The notes under the pieces were generated by a model that did no database searches, was not told the DNA's origin, and worked only from the letters and a program-made list of their open reading frames with translations. From Dastarcus helophoroides (Eukaryota > Arthropoda > Insecta > Coleoptera > Bothrideridae): a stretch of 64,000 nt of DNA. Shown piece by piece: positions 45,527 through 57,888 of the stretch (position 1 is the stretch's first letter; each line of letters begins with the position of its first letter). The DNA is taken from NCBI GenBank assembly GCA_028583605.1, contig CM053331.1, positions 33,148,411-33,212,410 of the forward strand. Reading direction: 5' to 3'. A program made the position numbers and the translations under genes.

Positions 45527-46228
45527 TTTTGACTTTCCTAAGATTTTGAGTATTTGAGATTTTTTCGACATTTTTACTTTTTTTAGAATCTTATATTTAT
45601 GTTTGGAATTTTTTTATTATTTTTTTTCAAGAGAAGAAAGTCTTCAGTTTCATAAAAATAAATTTTTAATGTTTTCAATGGTTCAAGCTGGAAAAGAATT
45701 AAATGTATCCAGCGAAAACTTCTGATTTCGACTGCAATCCTGAAATTTCAATTTTTCTAGAAGTTTTAAAGTTTAGAGCAAAAAATGAAATTTTATAAAA
45801 ATTTTACCCGTTTTCTCAAAATTTCTTAAAATGTTTAAACTCGAGAACTCGAGAGTTTTTTTACAAATTTTAATAATTCCTAAAAAAGAAATCTCAAAAC
45901 TTTTGGAATCTTGTTTTATTTTATATTTTCAATTTTTACTTCAAAATTTACACTTTTTTCTGTATATTTCACACCCCAAATCTCTAGATTTAAAAGTCAA
46001 AATATACCAAAAACATTCGAATAATCGAGTTTTTTTCGAATGCACACTGTACTTTTATTTCTGAATTTAAACATGCAATTTTTTCTCTAAAATTTCAAAT
46101 AAATCTCGGATTTAGGATTTTTTTGGGATTTTTTGATTTCTAAAAATTTCGAACCTAATTCCAAATGTCGATTATTTTCTCGAAGTTTCGAACCAGAAAT
46201 TTCGAGCTTTTTCTCTACATTTCGTAAA
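45527..46228. repeat. AT-rich filler
   Basis: Degenerate T-rich sequence without a recognisable gene or boundary. Confidence 0.4.
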
Positions 46229-46396
46229 TTGTCTCCTGAAACCAGGAAAGTCTTCTGAAACCAAGAAAGATTAAAAAACACAACAAAGGCTGCTCTAACG
46301 CGTTTCGATAGCCAAGCTATCATCTTGAGAGAGATTTTTGGACAAGATTTGTATTTCAATTTTTAAAGATAACCAAGGACCAGTCCGTTCCACCAG
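46229..46396. mobile_element. PLE-3-type end fragment
   Basis: Contains CTGAAACCAAGAAAG, TCTAACGCGTTTCGATAGCC and GGACCAGTCCGTTCCACC in PLE-3 order. The hammerhead-like core is CTCAAGA instead of CTGAAGA, so it would be inactive. No TSD recognised. Confidence 0.7.
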
Positions 46397-47470
46397 AATT
46401 ATAAATTTTGTGTTAAAATTTAATCTCTTAATTATTTTAAACGTTTTGAAAGTTACAACTGTAGTGGCTACTTAATATTATTGTACACGTAGCGTTTATC
46501 TTTCGACATATTTCCTTCCTTTATTAAGATTTGCGTTGGTTTACTTTCTATTGAAAGATTTAAAGTTTTTTAAACCGAAAGACACAAAAGTTCTCGCTAA
46601 AAACATTCAACTTAAATTTTCTTATAAAATCTCGTCCACGCGATTTCTGCTCTTACTTTATAAGGGAAATGCTACTCTCTTTGTACATCTGATTCTAAAT
46701 AATACAATACGAAAGCACTTATATGAAATGGAAAACCAAATTGCATATTTTGTCAGAATTTATATGCCACACATATCTGTTTATCCTCTTGATTTAGAAA
46801 CAATTTAAGGCGTATACGCTTCACGAATAAATAACTAAGGTAACGTCGTTCTTTTTTCATAAGTGGAGGTGGCACCCGAAAAGTCCTGTAAGAAGATTTA
46901 AATTTTAGAATTCACAGCTTTATCATTATGTTATTTGTACGAAATTAAAAAAAAATTAGGCAGCCTTGGAGGCTGCCAATAGAAGTGAAAACTTAAAACT
47001 AGGAAATAACAGCGTCGGTGTAATATAATTTGAATCCACAATAGTAAACAAGTTAGAATATTGGAAATATTTTTAAATAAATGCTGTCAAACTGACGCTA
47101 CCTTTTTATATTTGTGGTTGGTGGATGCTTGCAGTCATTTATAAAAAAGAATTAAAATGATAAGATTAACGTCGAAATATGGACTAATTTAACGTACCCC
47201 GGTGTTGTCATCGCGAAGAGTCATGTGCAACTGGGTAGACTCTCGCATATTTTAGACGTTTCCCGAATAGAAACCTCAAGAGGCAGGTGTCCCAAATAAC
47301 GGGCACCTCTTAGTGGCGTAAGCTAGTGACGGTGAATAATTTACTGCGGGATGCAGCATTTGGTGATTGTTTATTTCGTAATTAATATCATTCTTTGTCG
47401 TACGTTCTGCTTCCTTTTTTTTTAAATTTAATCCACTCGCAAAGGGTAACCCCATTATGCCTTCAAACCA
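46397..47470. other. Unassigned DNA with a GC-rich hairpin
   Basis: No recognisable gene. A hairpin GGCAGCC-TTGGA-GGCTGCC lies at 46959-46977 with A-rich DNA before it. A minus-strand frame at 47276-47506 has no known domain. Its start overlaps the possible LINE insertion site. Confidence 0.4.
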
Positions 47471-47724
47471 CTGCGAGCAGGATGTGGAAACAAGGATACG
47501 TGGCATTCTTAAACAAGGATAGGTTATAATTATTGAGAAAAATTCCTTTCTGTAACGGTTTCCATAGCTTGGAAGTTCTATAGAAAAAAGATGTCTCCGT
47601 AGACAGAAGTCCTTACCGTGTCAAGTTGGACCGAGCAGGAATTTTCTGTCTCCGACTGCCTTATATGCTTCAAGAATCTTGTCCTTGGGGGGATTAATGC
47701 TATTATTACTATATTAGTTGGTTA

Positions 47725-47977
47725 GAAATATGGCCATAAAGTTAGCGAATGTAAGACAGATGCAATTTGTGGTATCTGTGCACAAAAACATGAAAAAAGA
47801 AATTGCCGATTAAAAGAAAATAAGGATTCAATACAATGGAGATGCATTAATTGTGAGGAAAACAATAAAAAGTTTCAGACGGAATTAAACACCAACCACA
47901 GAGTATTTGATCATCAGTGTTGTATGTACCAAACTGTAAAAAAAGCTATAGGTAAAAAAATTACATACTCATTATAG
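47725..47977 (+). pseudogene. LINE ORF1 (gag-like) C-terminal zinc knuckles
   Basis: The frame encodes YGHKVSEC, then CGICAQKHEKRNC, then WRCINC followed by an NHRVFDHQCC block. This is the succession of Cys/His knuckles typical of LINE gag-like proteins that bind the RNA. It ends with TAG (47975-47977), and the next codons in the same frame already belong to the endonuclease of ORF2. The upstream part is missing or degraded. Confidence 0.7.
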
Positions 47978-50761
47978 CCATTAACGTATAATATTTTTTG
48001 TTTAAATGTGCAAGGGTTATGGTGCCATAGACATGAAATTGAACAATTTCTTACAGATGTTAAACCTGTATTACTTATATTAACTGAATCACACATATCT
48101 AACGATATCAATAACAACGAAATTTACATGAAACAGTACAATATCCTTCGCTGTGATTCACACAGTAGATTTACTGGCGGCATTACTGTTTACCTCCAAT
48201 AAGACATTGAATATGAAATAATTATAAATGAAAATATTATCTTACAATGCTGGATAACTGCTATAAAAATAAATCAGAGTATTTATATATGTGTATACAA
48301 ATCTCCTGTTTCTAGTATGACCATATTTTTACAGAACCTTGAAGAAATAATTATGCCTTTTATCAATGTCCCCAATGTGAATATTTTAGGCGACTTCAAC
48401 ATCAATATAAAGAAAGAGACTACTTATTCGAGAAGATTACTAGAAATGATGCTTGAAAAGGGGTTTGTACAACTAATTACTGATTATACCAGAATTACAT
48501 CACACAGCCGGACACTTATTAACTTGGTATTCACTAAGGGTATAAACATTCAGGCTAAAGTATTACATACACCAAAAATATCAGACCATTCAATGTTAGA
48601 AATCTCAGGAAATCAAAAAAGTAAGTCAACGTTTAAACCACGGGAAAATATTATAAGCACAATCTCGCACCGAAACATTACTAGAATGAACAAAAATTTA
48701 TTCCAAGTAAAATTTGAAACAATGAATTGGAATGATCCCTCAAATAATAATGTAAATTCTATGCTGGACGTATTTTATGAAAATATCACTATCGCCTTGG
48801 ATGAATTTGCACCTTTAAGAACATTTACCGTAAATAATAGTAAAAATAAATGGTACGACACGGAAATAAAAGAGTTAGCTAAACATCGAGATCTATATTA
48901 CCAGAAAGCAATTTTGATTAATTCCACCGACATTTGGAAAGAATACAGAAGATTAAGAAATAATGTGACCAAGCTTATAAGGGAGAAAAAGAAAAATTAC
49001 TATACAAATTTAATTAATCAAAACAAAAATGATAGCAAAAAGATGTGGAAAGTACTTAGAGAAATTATGGATGGTGCTCAAAAAACTTCTCCCGCAAAAA
49101 TGGAATTTGATAATATTAATTTAACTAACCCCCAAGACATTGCTGAAAATTATAACAAATTTATTGTAAATAGCATTGAGCTATTAGTACAATCAAACCC
49201 ATCAACAAGAACAACTATCTCAAATGAACCTATTGAGAGTACGTTTATCCTTAAATCATTTACGTACGAAGAAGTATCAAAGGCCATTAGGAACACAAGA
49301 AATTCATCGACTGATATAGAAGCCGGCGGAGGGTTCATTGCAACCAAATTGACCGATATATACAATAAATCAATTTCTACTACCACTTTCCCAACACGTT
49401 GGAAAACATCATTAATTTTCCCTAAACAAAAAGTACCAAATTCAATACAATCCAGTGATTATAGACCATTTAGTACTATGCCATTCCTCGAAAAAGTTTT
49501 TGAATCATTAATATATACTCAACTTATTAATTACATAAACTCCAATAATATTTTAATTAAACAGCAATCGGGTTTTCGTGAAAAACACTCCTATGAATCG
49601 TCTCTGCAATTAGTAGTATCAAAATGGAAAAAATGGTTGGACAATAATAACTGTGTAGTCATTGCGACATTCCTCGACTTAAAACGTGCTTTCGAAACTA
49701 TTGATAGATCGACTCTTCTAGTAAAACTGGAAAATATGGGCTTTCATGATTCTACAGTACAATGGTTTAGTTCATATCTATTTGGTAGAAGTCAGAGAAC
49801 AACGATCGATGGATTTTCCTCTAATCCTGTCGACAACATTTATGGAGTTCCACAAGGAACGATCCTGGGACCAATATTATTTTTAATGTATATTAATGAC
49901 ATGAATAATGTTATTAGTGATCCAAATACATTCCTAAACCTTTTTGCGGATGATACCCTTGTTACTGTGCTTGATGATAACATTGACAGTGCTATTGATA
50001 AAATGAACTTAGTGCTAGATTCAATGAGTCACTGGTTACAAACAAATAAATTGCTAATTAACACAAACAAATCCAAAGTAATGATAATGGGAAACTATGA
50101 TGCATCTAATATACGACCAATAATATTAAACCAAACAAATTTAGAATATGTCAATGAGATCAAATACTTAGGTATTATTATAGATTCATCCCTGAACTTT
50201 AAAAATCATGCTAAGACTACTATTGATAAACTTTCATCTAGAGTTAAATATTTTTGGCGTATTTGTCAATCTTTGAATCTTCCTGCTAGAATTGACCTCT
50301 ATAAGTCATGGATTGCCCCTTTATTCATCTATTGCCCAACAATTACGCATTATTTCACTCAAGAACTTTTAAATAAACTACAACTATTACAAAATAGAGC
50401 ATTAAGAATCATTTTGCGATGCAATAATCATGTTAGTGTTGATTTCATGCTTGAATGTCTCCAGTTCTTGTCCGTAAAACAATATCTGTTCTATCTTAAC
50501 ATGTGCTTTATTTTTAAAATAACTAAAAACCTTTTGCCGAATTATTTAAAAAGTTGTTTAATCAATGTTAGAGATATTCACAACCATAATACTCGCAACA
50601 CAACAAATTTTTATATAAACACAGTTAAAAAGCAAAGTACCAAAAGATCACTATTTTTTGATGGTTTATGTGAATTCAACAACTTACCTGTTGCAATAAA
50701 AAATTCTAATTCCCTCTATCAATTTAAGAGTCTTTTACGAAAAATTATCCCTAGAAAATAG
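47978..50761 (+). CDS. LINE ORF2: APE endonuclease and reverse transcriptase, one in-frame stop
   Basis: The frame starts directly after ORF1's TAG. It gives CLNVQGLWCHRHEIEQF and LTESHI (endonuclease N-terminus), has a single TAA at 48200-48202, then runs open for over 850 codons. Counting from 48317: LGDFNINI (24-31) and SDHSML (89-94) complete the endonuclease. RT motifs are DYRPFSTMPF (381-390), FLDLKRAFETID (452-463), YGVPQGTILGP (509-519) and the catalytic LFADDTLV (542-549). KYLGIIIDSSLNF and a conserved C-terminal tail with FNNLPVAIKNSNSLYQFK follow. The product would nick target DNA and reverse-transcribe the LINE RNA. Only the TAA prevents a full-length protein, so the copy looks young. 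Confidence 0.85.
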
Positions 50762-50933
50762 ATTCGGAATTTTATATATATGTATTTTTTTTTTAATATG
50801 TTAAATTAATTTATTGTCATTTTGTCATAATGTGTATCTATTTATTATTAATTTTATTATTGTTACCATTCTTTTATGCATCATTTGTAATTAATATGTA
50901 TTTTATACATTTAAAATAAACTACTACTACTTC
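50762..50933 (+). other. LINE 3' untranslated region
   Basis: AT-rich, with repeated TTTATTATTAATTTTATTAT-like words and an AATAAA signal just before the ACTACTACT end. Confidence 0.6.
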
Positions 50934-50942
50934 CTGCGAGCA

Positions 50943-51031
50943 CCTTCCATGGTAGTAATTGTAGTCACCAACCATTCGTCTGTGATCTAGTGTTTCAAGA
51001 GAATCGGTCAAACTTTCGTCATCAATTAGGC
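50943..51031 (-). pseudogene. LINE ORF2 C-terminal fragment
   Basis: On the minus strand it reads LIDDESLTDSLETLDHRRMV followed by YYHGRCSQE, the conserved tail of CR1/Jockey-group ORF2 proteins (LxxRR...YYHGxCS). Probably the same old LINE as 56312-56665, on the other side of C1. Confidence 0.65.
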
Positions 51032-51322
51032 CAAGGGGCGGCAAACTTTTAAACCGAAAGAGCCAACCACAATAAAAAAATTATTTCGTGAATTTCAAAG
51101 AGCCACAAATTTTTATTTCTGATTTTACATTTTATTTTAAAATTAAATGAGATAAATCAGATAAAATATGGGGCAGGGGGAGACCCCTTTGACTCATGTA
51201 GTCAAATGAAAACATATTCAGACCAAGAGACCTTTTATTTCTCAAAAGTAGGAGCTTTATTTCAAAATTCGTCTTTTTCTCGCAAATTCAACTTTTTTAA
51301 CTCTTTTCTGTATTCGTCTTTT

Positions 51323-52358
51323 TTTAACTATGTATTTTACTCCTAAAATTAGACTTCTTTCCTTAAATGTTCCTTTCTTCTGGAAACTTGACAATCTGTG
51401 AAAATGTTTACTTTTTTCTAATTCGACTGACTGGAAGATTCGACTTATTTCTCAAAAATTCATCTTTTGTCGATTTCTTAATAAAAAAAGTAAAACTTTG
51501 AAGTAATAAATTGGAGATGTTAAATAGTTTTTGAAGCTTCCGAACTTTTTCTCAAAGTTTTCTTTTTTCGAAATTTAGATCTATTCTTAAATTTGACTTT
51601 TTTGCAAAATTACATTTTTTTGACTTTGTTCTAAATTGCGACTTGTTTCTCGAAATTTCTATTCCTTTTAAATAAAGTTCCTTTTCCAAATTTCACCATT
51701 TTCCCCAAATATTGACTTTGGCTGAACATTTAAACTTTTATTTATTTTCTGGAAATGTCGACCTATTTCGCAAAATTGGGTGTTTCTCGAAATTTCAACT
51801 TTTAACTGAAAATTCGACATTTTATTATGTTTCTGCAATTTTTAACTATGTATTTTACTCCTAAAATTAGACTTTTTTTCCCCTAAATCTTCCTTTCTTC
51901 TGGAAACTTGACAATCTGTGAAAATGTTTACTTTTTTCTAATTCGACTGACTGGAAGATTCGACTTATTTCTCAAAAATTCATCTTTTGTCGATTTCTTA
52001 ATAAAAAAAGTAAAACTTTGAAGTAATAAATTGGAGATGTTAAATAGTTTTTGAAGCTTCCGAACTTTTTCTCAAAGTTTTCTTTTTTCGAAATTTAGAT
52101 CTATTCTTAAATTTGACTTTTTTGCAAAATTACATTTTTTTGACTTTGTTCTAAATTGCGACTTGTTTCTCGAAATTTCTATTCCTTTTAAATAAAGTTC
52201 CTTTTCCAAATTTCACCATTTTGCCCAAATATTGACCTTTACTGAACATTTAAACTTTTATTTATTTTGTGGAAATTTCGACCTATTTCGCAAAATTAGG
52301 TGTTTCTCGAAATTCCAACTTTTAACTGAAAATTCGACATTTTATTATGTTTCTGCAA
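51323..52358. repeat. 518-bp tandem duplication inside C1
   Basis: 51323-51840 is repeated at 51841-52358 with only a handful of differences over long runs (for example the GACTGACTGGAAGATTCGAC block at 51928 matches 51410 exactly). The copy in C2 near 61564 has the sequence once, so the duplication is recent and private to C1. Confidence 0.88.
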
Positions 52359-52899
52359 GTTGCGATTTTATCGACGAAATTCACCTATTTTCAGAATGTT
52401 TGACTTTAAAAATTTTATTTTCTTCTTAAAATTTGACTTTCTCTGGGAAATTTTGACCTTTTTTTAAAGTTCAACACTTTTCTTGAAACTGGAAGTTTTG
52501 TCGACATTCCTTTTTATTTAGAAATTATTTTACCAATTTTCTCAAAATTCGATTTAGCTGAAAGTTTTTAGTTTTTTTTTTAATTCGTCTTGTTCTTGAA
52601 ATTTTAAATTTATTCTTAAAATTTAACTTTCTCTGGAAATTGCAAATTATATATTTTCTTCTTCTCTGAAAAACTTTGACTTTTTAAAATTCGACCATTT
52701 TTTCTAAGCTTTGATTTTGTTACAATTTCTCTTTTCGAGATTTTACAATTTTTCACAAAATTCAAATTTGTCTAAAAATTTCAGGTTTTCAGTTTGTTCT
52801 GGGTATCAATTTAACGTTTTTTTTCTAAAATTTTGTTTTTTAAGAATTTTTGACAAATTCATATTTTTCGAAATCTCTTTTTTTTAAATTCGTATTTTT

Positions 52900-55800
52900 C
52901 CGACAATATCAACTTTAATTTCGAATGAAATTCATCTATTTTCAAATTTCAACATTTGATTGTTTTGCTTAAAATTTGACATTCTCTGGGAAATGTTGAT
53001 CCTTTTTTAAAGTTTAACACTTCTCGAAATTGGAATTTTTTTCAATATTCTTTTTCCTTTCAAAATTATTCTACCAATTTTCTCAAAATTCGATTTAGGT
53101 GAAAATTTTTAGTTTTTTTTTAATTCGTGTTGTTTTCGAAATTTCAAATTTATTTTTAAAATTTAATTTTCTCTGGAAAATTGCAAATTTTTGATTGACC
53201 TTTATCTTGAAAATTTCCCTAAAATGTGACTTTTTTCTACTTCTCTGAAAAACTTCAATTTTTTTAAAGACCGACACTTTTTTAAGATTCCAGTTTATTT
53301 TTACCATTTCTCTTTTATCTAAAAATTTCAAGTTTTTAAATTTGTTTTGCGGTTTCAATATATTTTTGAAATTCGACCTTTTTTTCTGAAATTTTATCCT
53401 CATTTGAGAACTTTGCTCAACTTTTTTTCTTGTCTCTTTATTTTTCCCAACTTTTTTTTGAAATCTCTTTGTCTCAAAATTTGGCTTTTTCTGGAACATT
53501 TTGACTTATTTTTAAAGTTCAACACTTCTCGAAATTTTCTTGGAATTTTCTTTCGAAAGTATTTACCAATTTTCTCAAAATTCGAATTTATCCAAAAATT
53601 TAGAGTCTTTTTAATTCGTTTTGTTTTCGAAATTGCAAATTTATTCTGATAATTGAATTTTCTCTAAAAAATTGCAATTTTTTATTTAAATTTCGAGCTG
53701 TTTCAAACTTTTTTCATGAAATTCTTCCCAAAATTAGACTTTTATCTTCTTCACTGAAAAACTTCAACTTTTTTAAAGATCGACGATTTTTTTTAAGGTT
53801 CCAGTTAATTTTCACAATTTCTCCTTTCGAAATTTGACTATGTTTCAAAAAATTCAAATTTGTCTAAAAATTTCAGGTTTTTAATTTGTCGTGAGTCTCA
53901 ATCTATTGTCGAATTTCAAGGTTTATTTTCTAAAATTTTACCTTTTATTGAGAACTTTTGATAAATTCATATTTTTCGAAATCTCTTCTTTTTTCTTAAT
54001 TTTTTCGAAATCTCTTCCTTTTTCTCAAAATTCGGCTTTTTCTGGGACATTTTGACCTATTTTTAAAGTTTAACACTTCTCGAAATTTTCTTGGAATTTT
54101 CTTTCGAAAGTATTTTACCAATTTTCTCAAAATTCGAATTTATCTGAAAATTTGGATTTCTTTTTAATCCCCTTATTTTCGAAATTTCAAAATTATTCTC
54201 AAAATTTAACTTTCTCTGAAAATTGTAAATTTGTTGTCGAAGTTTCGAGCTATTCTTAAAATTTAGACTTTTTCCTTGAAATTTTTCCTAAAATTTGAGT
54301 TTTTTCTTCTTCTCTGAAAGACTTCGACTTTTTTTAAATTTCAACATTTTTTTCTAAGCTTCCAGTTTATTCTTATAACTTCTCTTTTCGAAATTTTGCA
54401 ATTTTTCAAAAAATTCAAAATTGTCTACAAATTTCAGGTTTTTAAGTTTGTTTTGGGTTTCAATCTATTGTCGAAATTCGACGTTTTTTTCTAAAATTTT
54501 GCCTTTTTTGAGAACTTTCGATAAATTCATTTTCTTCGAAATTTCTCCCTTTTTCCCAATTAAGCAAATCATTTATTTTATCTCTTCATTTATCCTGATT
54601 TTTTTTCGAAATATCTTCCTTTTTCTCAAAATTCGGCTTTTTCTGGGACATTTTGACCTATTTTTAAAGTTCAACACTTCTCGAAATTTTCTTGGAATTT
54701 TCTTTCGAAAGTATTTTACCAATTTTCTCAAAATTCGAATTTATCCGAAAATTTGGAGTTTTTTTTTAATTCGTTTTGTTTTCGAAATTGCAAATTTATT
54801 CTGATAATTTAACTTTCTATAAAAAATTGCAATTTTTTATCTAAATTTCGAGCTGTTTCAAACTTTTTCCATGAAATTCTTCCTAAAATTAGACTTTTAT
54901 CTTCTTCACTGAAAAACTTCGACTTTTTTAAAGATCGACAATTTTTTTAAGGTTCCAGTTAATTTTTACAATTTCTCCTTTCGAAATTTTACTATATTTC
55001 AAAAAATTCAAATTTGTCTAAAAATTTCAGGTTTTTAATTTGTCCTGAGTTTCAATTTATTGTCGAGCTTCTAGGTTTTTTTTCCAAGATTTTACCTTTT
55101 ATTGAGAACTTTTGATAAATTCATATTTTTCGAAATCTCTTCTTTTTTCTTAATTTTTTCGAAATCTCTTCCTTTTTCTCAGAATTCGGCTTTTTCTGGG
55201 ACATTTTGACCTATTTTTAAAGTTCAACACTTCTCGAAATTTTCTTGGAATTTTCTTTCGAAAGTATTTTACCAATTTTCTCAAAATTCAAATTTATCCG
55301 AAAATTTGGAGTCTTTTTTTAATTCGTTTTGTTTTCGAAATTGCAAATTTATTCTGATAATTGAAGTTTTTCTAAAAAATTGCAATTTTCCATCTAAATT
55401 TCGAGCTGTTTTAAACTCTTTCCATGACATTCTTCCTAAAATTAGTTATCTTCTTTACTGAAAAACTTCGACTTTTTAAAGATCGATAATTTTTTTAAGG
55501 TTCCAGTTAATTCTTACAATTTCTCCTTTCAAAATTTTACTATATTTTAAAAAATTCCAATTTGTCTAAAAATTTCAGGTTTTTAATTTGTCCTGAGTTT
55601 CAATCTACTGTCGAACTTCTAGGTTTTTTTTTTCCAAGATTTTACCTTTTATTGAGAACTTTTGATAAATTCATATTTTTCGAAATCTCTTCCTTATTCT
55701 CAATTTTTTCGAAGTCTCTTTTTTATTCTCAATTTTTTCGAAGTCTTTTTTTTAAATTTTATCGAAGTCTTTTTTTCTCAATTTTTTCAAAATCCCTTTC

Positions 55801-55900
55801 TCTCAAAATTCGACTTTTTCTGGAAATTTCAGCTTTTATTTCGAACTTTGATATTTGCTGTTTCTATAAATTTATATTTTTTTTCTCACAAAAGTAATTC
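52900..55900. repeat. Array of 550-600-bp diverged units in C1
   Basis: AACACTTCTCGAAATTTTC followed by TTGGAATTTTCTTTCGAAAG starts at 53521, 54072, 54673 and 55226 (spacings 551, 601, 553). Related units occur in C2 after about 62700. Confidence 0.82.
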
Positions 55901-56311
55901 AACATTTTTTCACGAAATTTCAAGGCTGTAGAAAATTTACAAATTAAAAATTAAAAATCACGAGAAAAATATTTTTTAGAATTTTCGACTCCCCAAATTG
56001 GTCTTTTTCTAGAAGTTTCAAATGTTATGTAATTTTTCAAAATGTTAACACAAATAAGTCAAAAAGTTTGAAAAAATGCTTCTTGAAATCACAACGTTTT
56101 TGTCAAAATTTATGCAAAACGTAAACATTTCTAGAAAAGTATTTTTGGAAATTTCGGTTTCTGTTGGTCATTTGTTTAATGGGTACTCCTTTTCTGCATG
56201 TCTGTCCACTCTAGCTTTTATTTAGTTATTATTTTAATGGGATTTAAAGAGCCCCAATTGTCTTTTAAATGAGCCGCATGCGGCTCGCGAGCCGCGGTTT
56301 GCCGACCTCTG

Positions 56312-56665
56312 TCTTGGTTGATCCAAAGTGACGGATAATGGTTTGTCGGAGAAAAAAGATGACACAAGGCTACAATCATCTGCCTAGCTGTATATAGGAT
56401 TGGAAGTTGAAGCTATGAGATTGTTTATGTTTAACAGAAACATAGTAGGAGACAGGAGAGACCCCTGAGGCATCCCTGCAATAGCAAATGTCTTGGATGA
56501 GATGCCATCGACGACGCCCTGAAGAGATCTGTCAGTGAGAAAATTGAAAATAACAGAGTCCAGGAGGAAGATCATAAGATGCTAATTTGGCGAGAAGGGA
56601 TCGGTGCCAGACTCTGTCGAAGGCCTTTGAGATATCCAAAGCCACATAACCTCACCTTTAAATAA
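56312..56665 (-). pseudogene. LINE reverse transcriptase fragment
   Basis: The minus-strand reading gives VALDISKAFDRVWHRSLLAK, a frameshift, then FLTDRSLQGVVDG, PQGSLLSPTMFLL, and a TAG where YADD should start (S-stop-ADDCSL). The core of a CR1/Jockey-group RT, dead. C1 cuts it just after the catalytic box. Its C-terminus probably continues at 50943-51031, although about 200 expected residues in between are missing. Confidence 0.78.
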
Positions 56666-57880
56666 AATGTTGTAAATTCGCGACATCTGTAAATCGAATC
56701 CTACATCTAATAGTACGTCATGCATTTTATACGGACTTTTTCAGATCTGAAATTGAGATAAACAGAGTGGATTAACCGTTAGTGGATTTGCCAAATAAAA
56801 AGCCTCGTTGTGTAAAAACTGGAGGAGTTTAATATAATTCGCAACCGTCAGTTGTCTACTTATAAAATTAAACAATTTAGGATGAAAATTGCAAAAGTTT
56901 TGTTTGAATATGGTTAGCGAGCCGCTAAAGTCAGATATTTAACTAAATTTAATCCAGCTCTAAGATTCACCACAAGGCACAATAACTTTTTGTTTGAGTA
57001 ATATGATACAAATGATGGAAGGCATACAATTTTATAAAGCTCTAAGTAGTGATTTTATCCTGATATTGCAAAATATATTCAATTCAAATTAATTGTTCTT
57101 CATGGTAGACCATTATTGACCGGAAAATTATGTTTTTTTCAATTTATTTAACATTTCTTCGGCCGTAGTCGCATTTCAAAAACTGTTTAGAAAATTGTCA
57201 ACAAACCATAAAAATTTAAATATTTCCAAACTGGGTCGAAGAAATGTTAAATAAATTGAAAAAAATCAAATCAATTGGTCACATTTGTTACATTCCACAT
57301 GGTGATCTTCTAAATATACAGGATAATAAATAATCAATAATGACATAGGAGGATAATCCTCTAGATATAAAGGATAATAAATATTAAATAATTAAAAGTG
57401 ATACAACACTAATAATCAAAGCATTTACATAGCAATGTTTCTACATTTTTAATTAAAACAAATACGTTATTTTTAAACATCATTAGTTTGGATATCATTA
57501 AATTGTACTATGGTTTATAACCAAAAGCGGATTAAAACTAATATTATTAACTTTTAGTCAACCGGAAAAATTGGTAATGCAAGTTATAAATAGCAGTAGT
57601 AATTAAAATACCTAATGAAATTCGATCAGAATGAATTTAAAGTTAGTTGGTTCATTGGTAGTAATCGTAGCAGATTTTTTAGAACATTAGATGTCCGCTG
57701 CGAAACCGCCACTACTCGATTTTTAGCATAGACTGTACACGTGGATACAATAATACAATGTAGCAGATTTGCGGAACCAACAACACTGCACTGCTTATTT
57801 GTAATATTTTCGCGACGATGCTAAAGCCAAAGACATTTAAAAGGAATAGGGGAGCTGCTATATTGCCATTTATTTCAAGA
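56666..57880. other. Unassigned DNA
   Basis: No gene recognised. It contains the inverted repeat at 57133-57265 and a short diverged direct repeat (AGGATAATAAAT at about 57320 and 57370). Confidence 0.4.
57133..57265. repeat. Perfect 29-bp inverted repeat
   Basis: 57133-57161 (begins TTTTTTTCAATTTATTTAAC) is exactly inverted at 57237-57265, with a 75-bp spacer. No TSD or coding content was found, so it could be a small fold-back element. Confidence 0.8.
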
Positions 57881-57888
57881 TCTTTCCC

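Larger units (their letters stand above)
47480..50933 (+). mobile_element. Non-LTR retrotransposon (LINE), nearly intact ORF2
   Basis: The 3' end follows ORF2 by about 170 bp and closes with AATAAACTACTACTACTTC. The 9-bp word CTGCGAGCA occurs at 47471-47479 and 50934-50942 and is a plausible TSD. The right flank (50943-51031) is a LINE tail on the minus strand, so this element probably sits inside an older LINE. 5' truncation has removed most of ORF1. Motifs place it in the Jockey/CR1 group of APE-type LINEs; the exact clade is not certain. Confidence 0.75.
51032..56311 (+). mobile_element. hAT-type non-autonomous element C1
   Basis: The left end is CAAGGGGCGGCAAACTTTT, followed by AAAGAGCCAAC. 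The right end, reversed, is CAGAGGTCGGCAAACC followed by GCGGCTCGCGAGCCGCATG. This is the CAGGGGTCGGCAAAC terminus of a widespread hAT group. The 8-bp flanks do not match (AATTAGGC and TCTTGGTT), so the TSD has been lost. The interior is T-rich throughout and holds a 518-bp direct duplication (51323-52358) and an array of 550-600-bp units (52900-55900). No transposase. C2 (61269 on) is a sister in the same orientation. Confidence 0.82.

Noticed and set aside
54421..55931. Several 90-130-codon frames rich in F, S, L and I
   Set aside because: They lie in T-rich tandem repeats of C1; the composition explains the frames and no domain is visible. The same holds for frames in 19060-19443, 36422-36685, 53095-53649 and 58798-59118.
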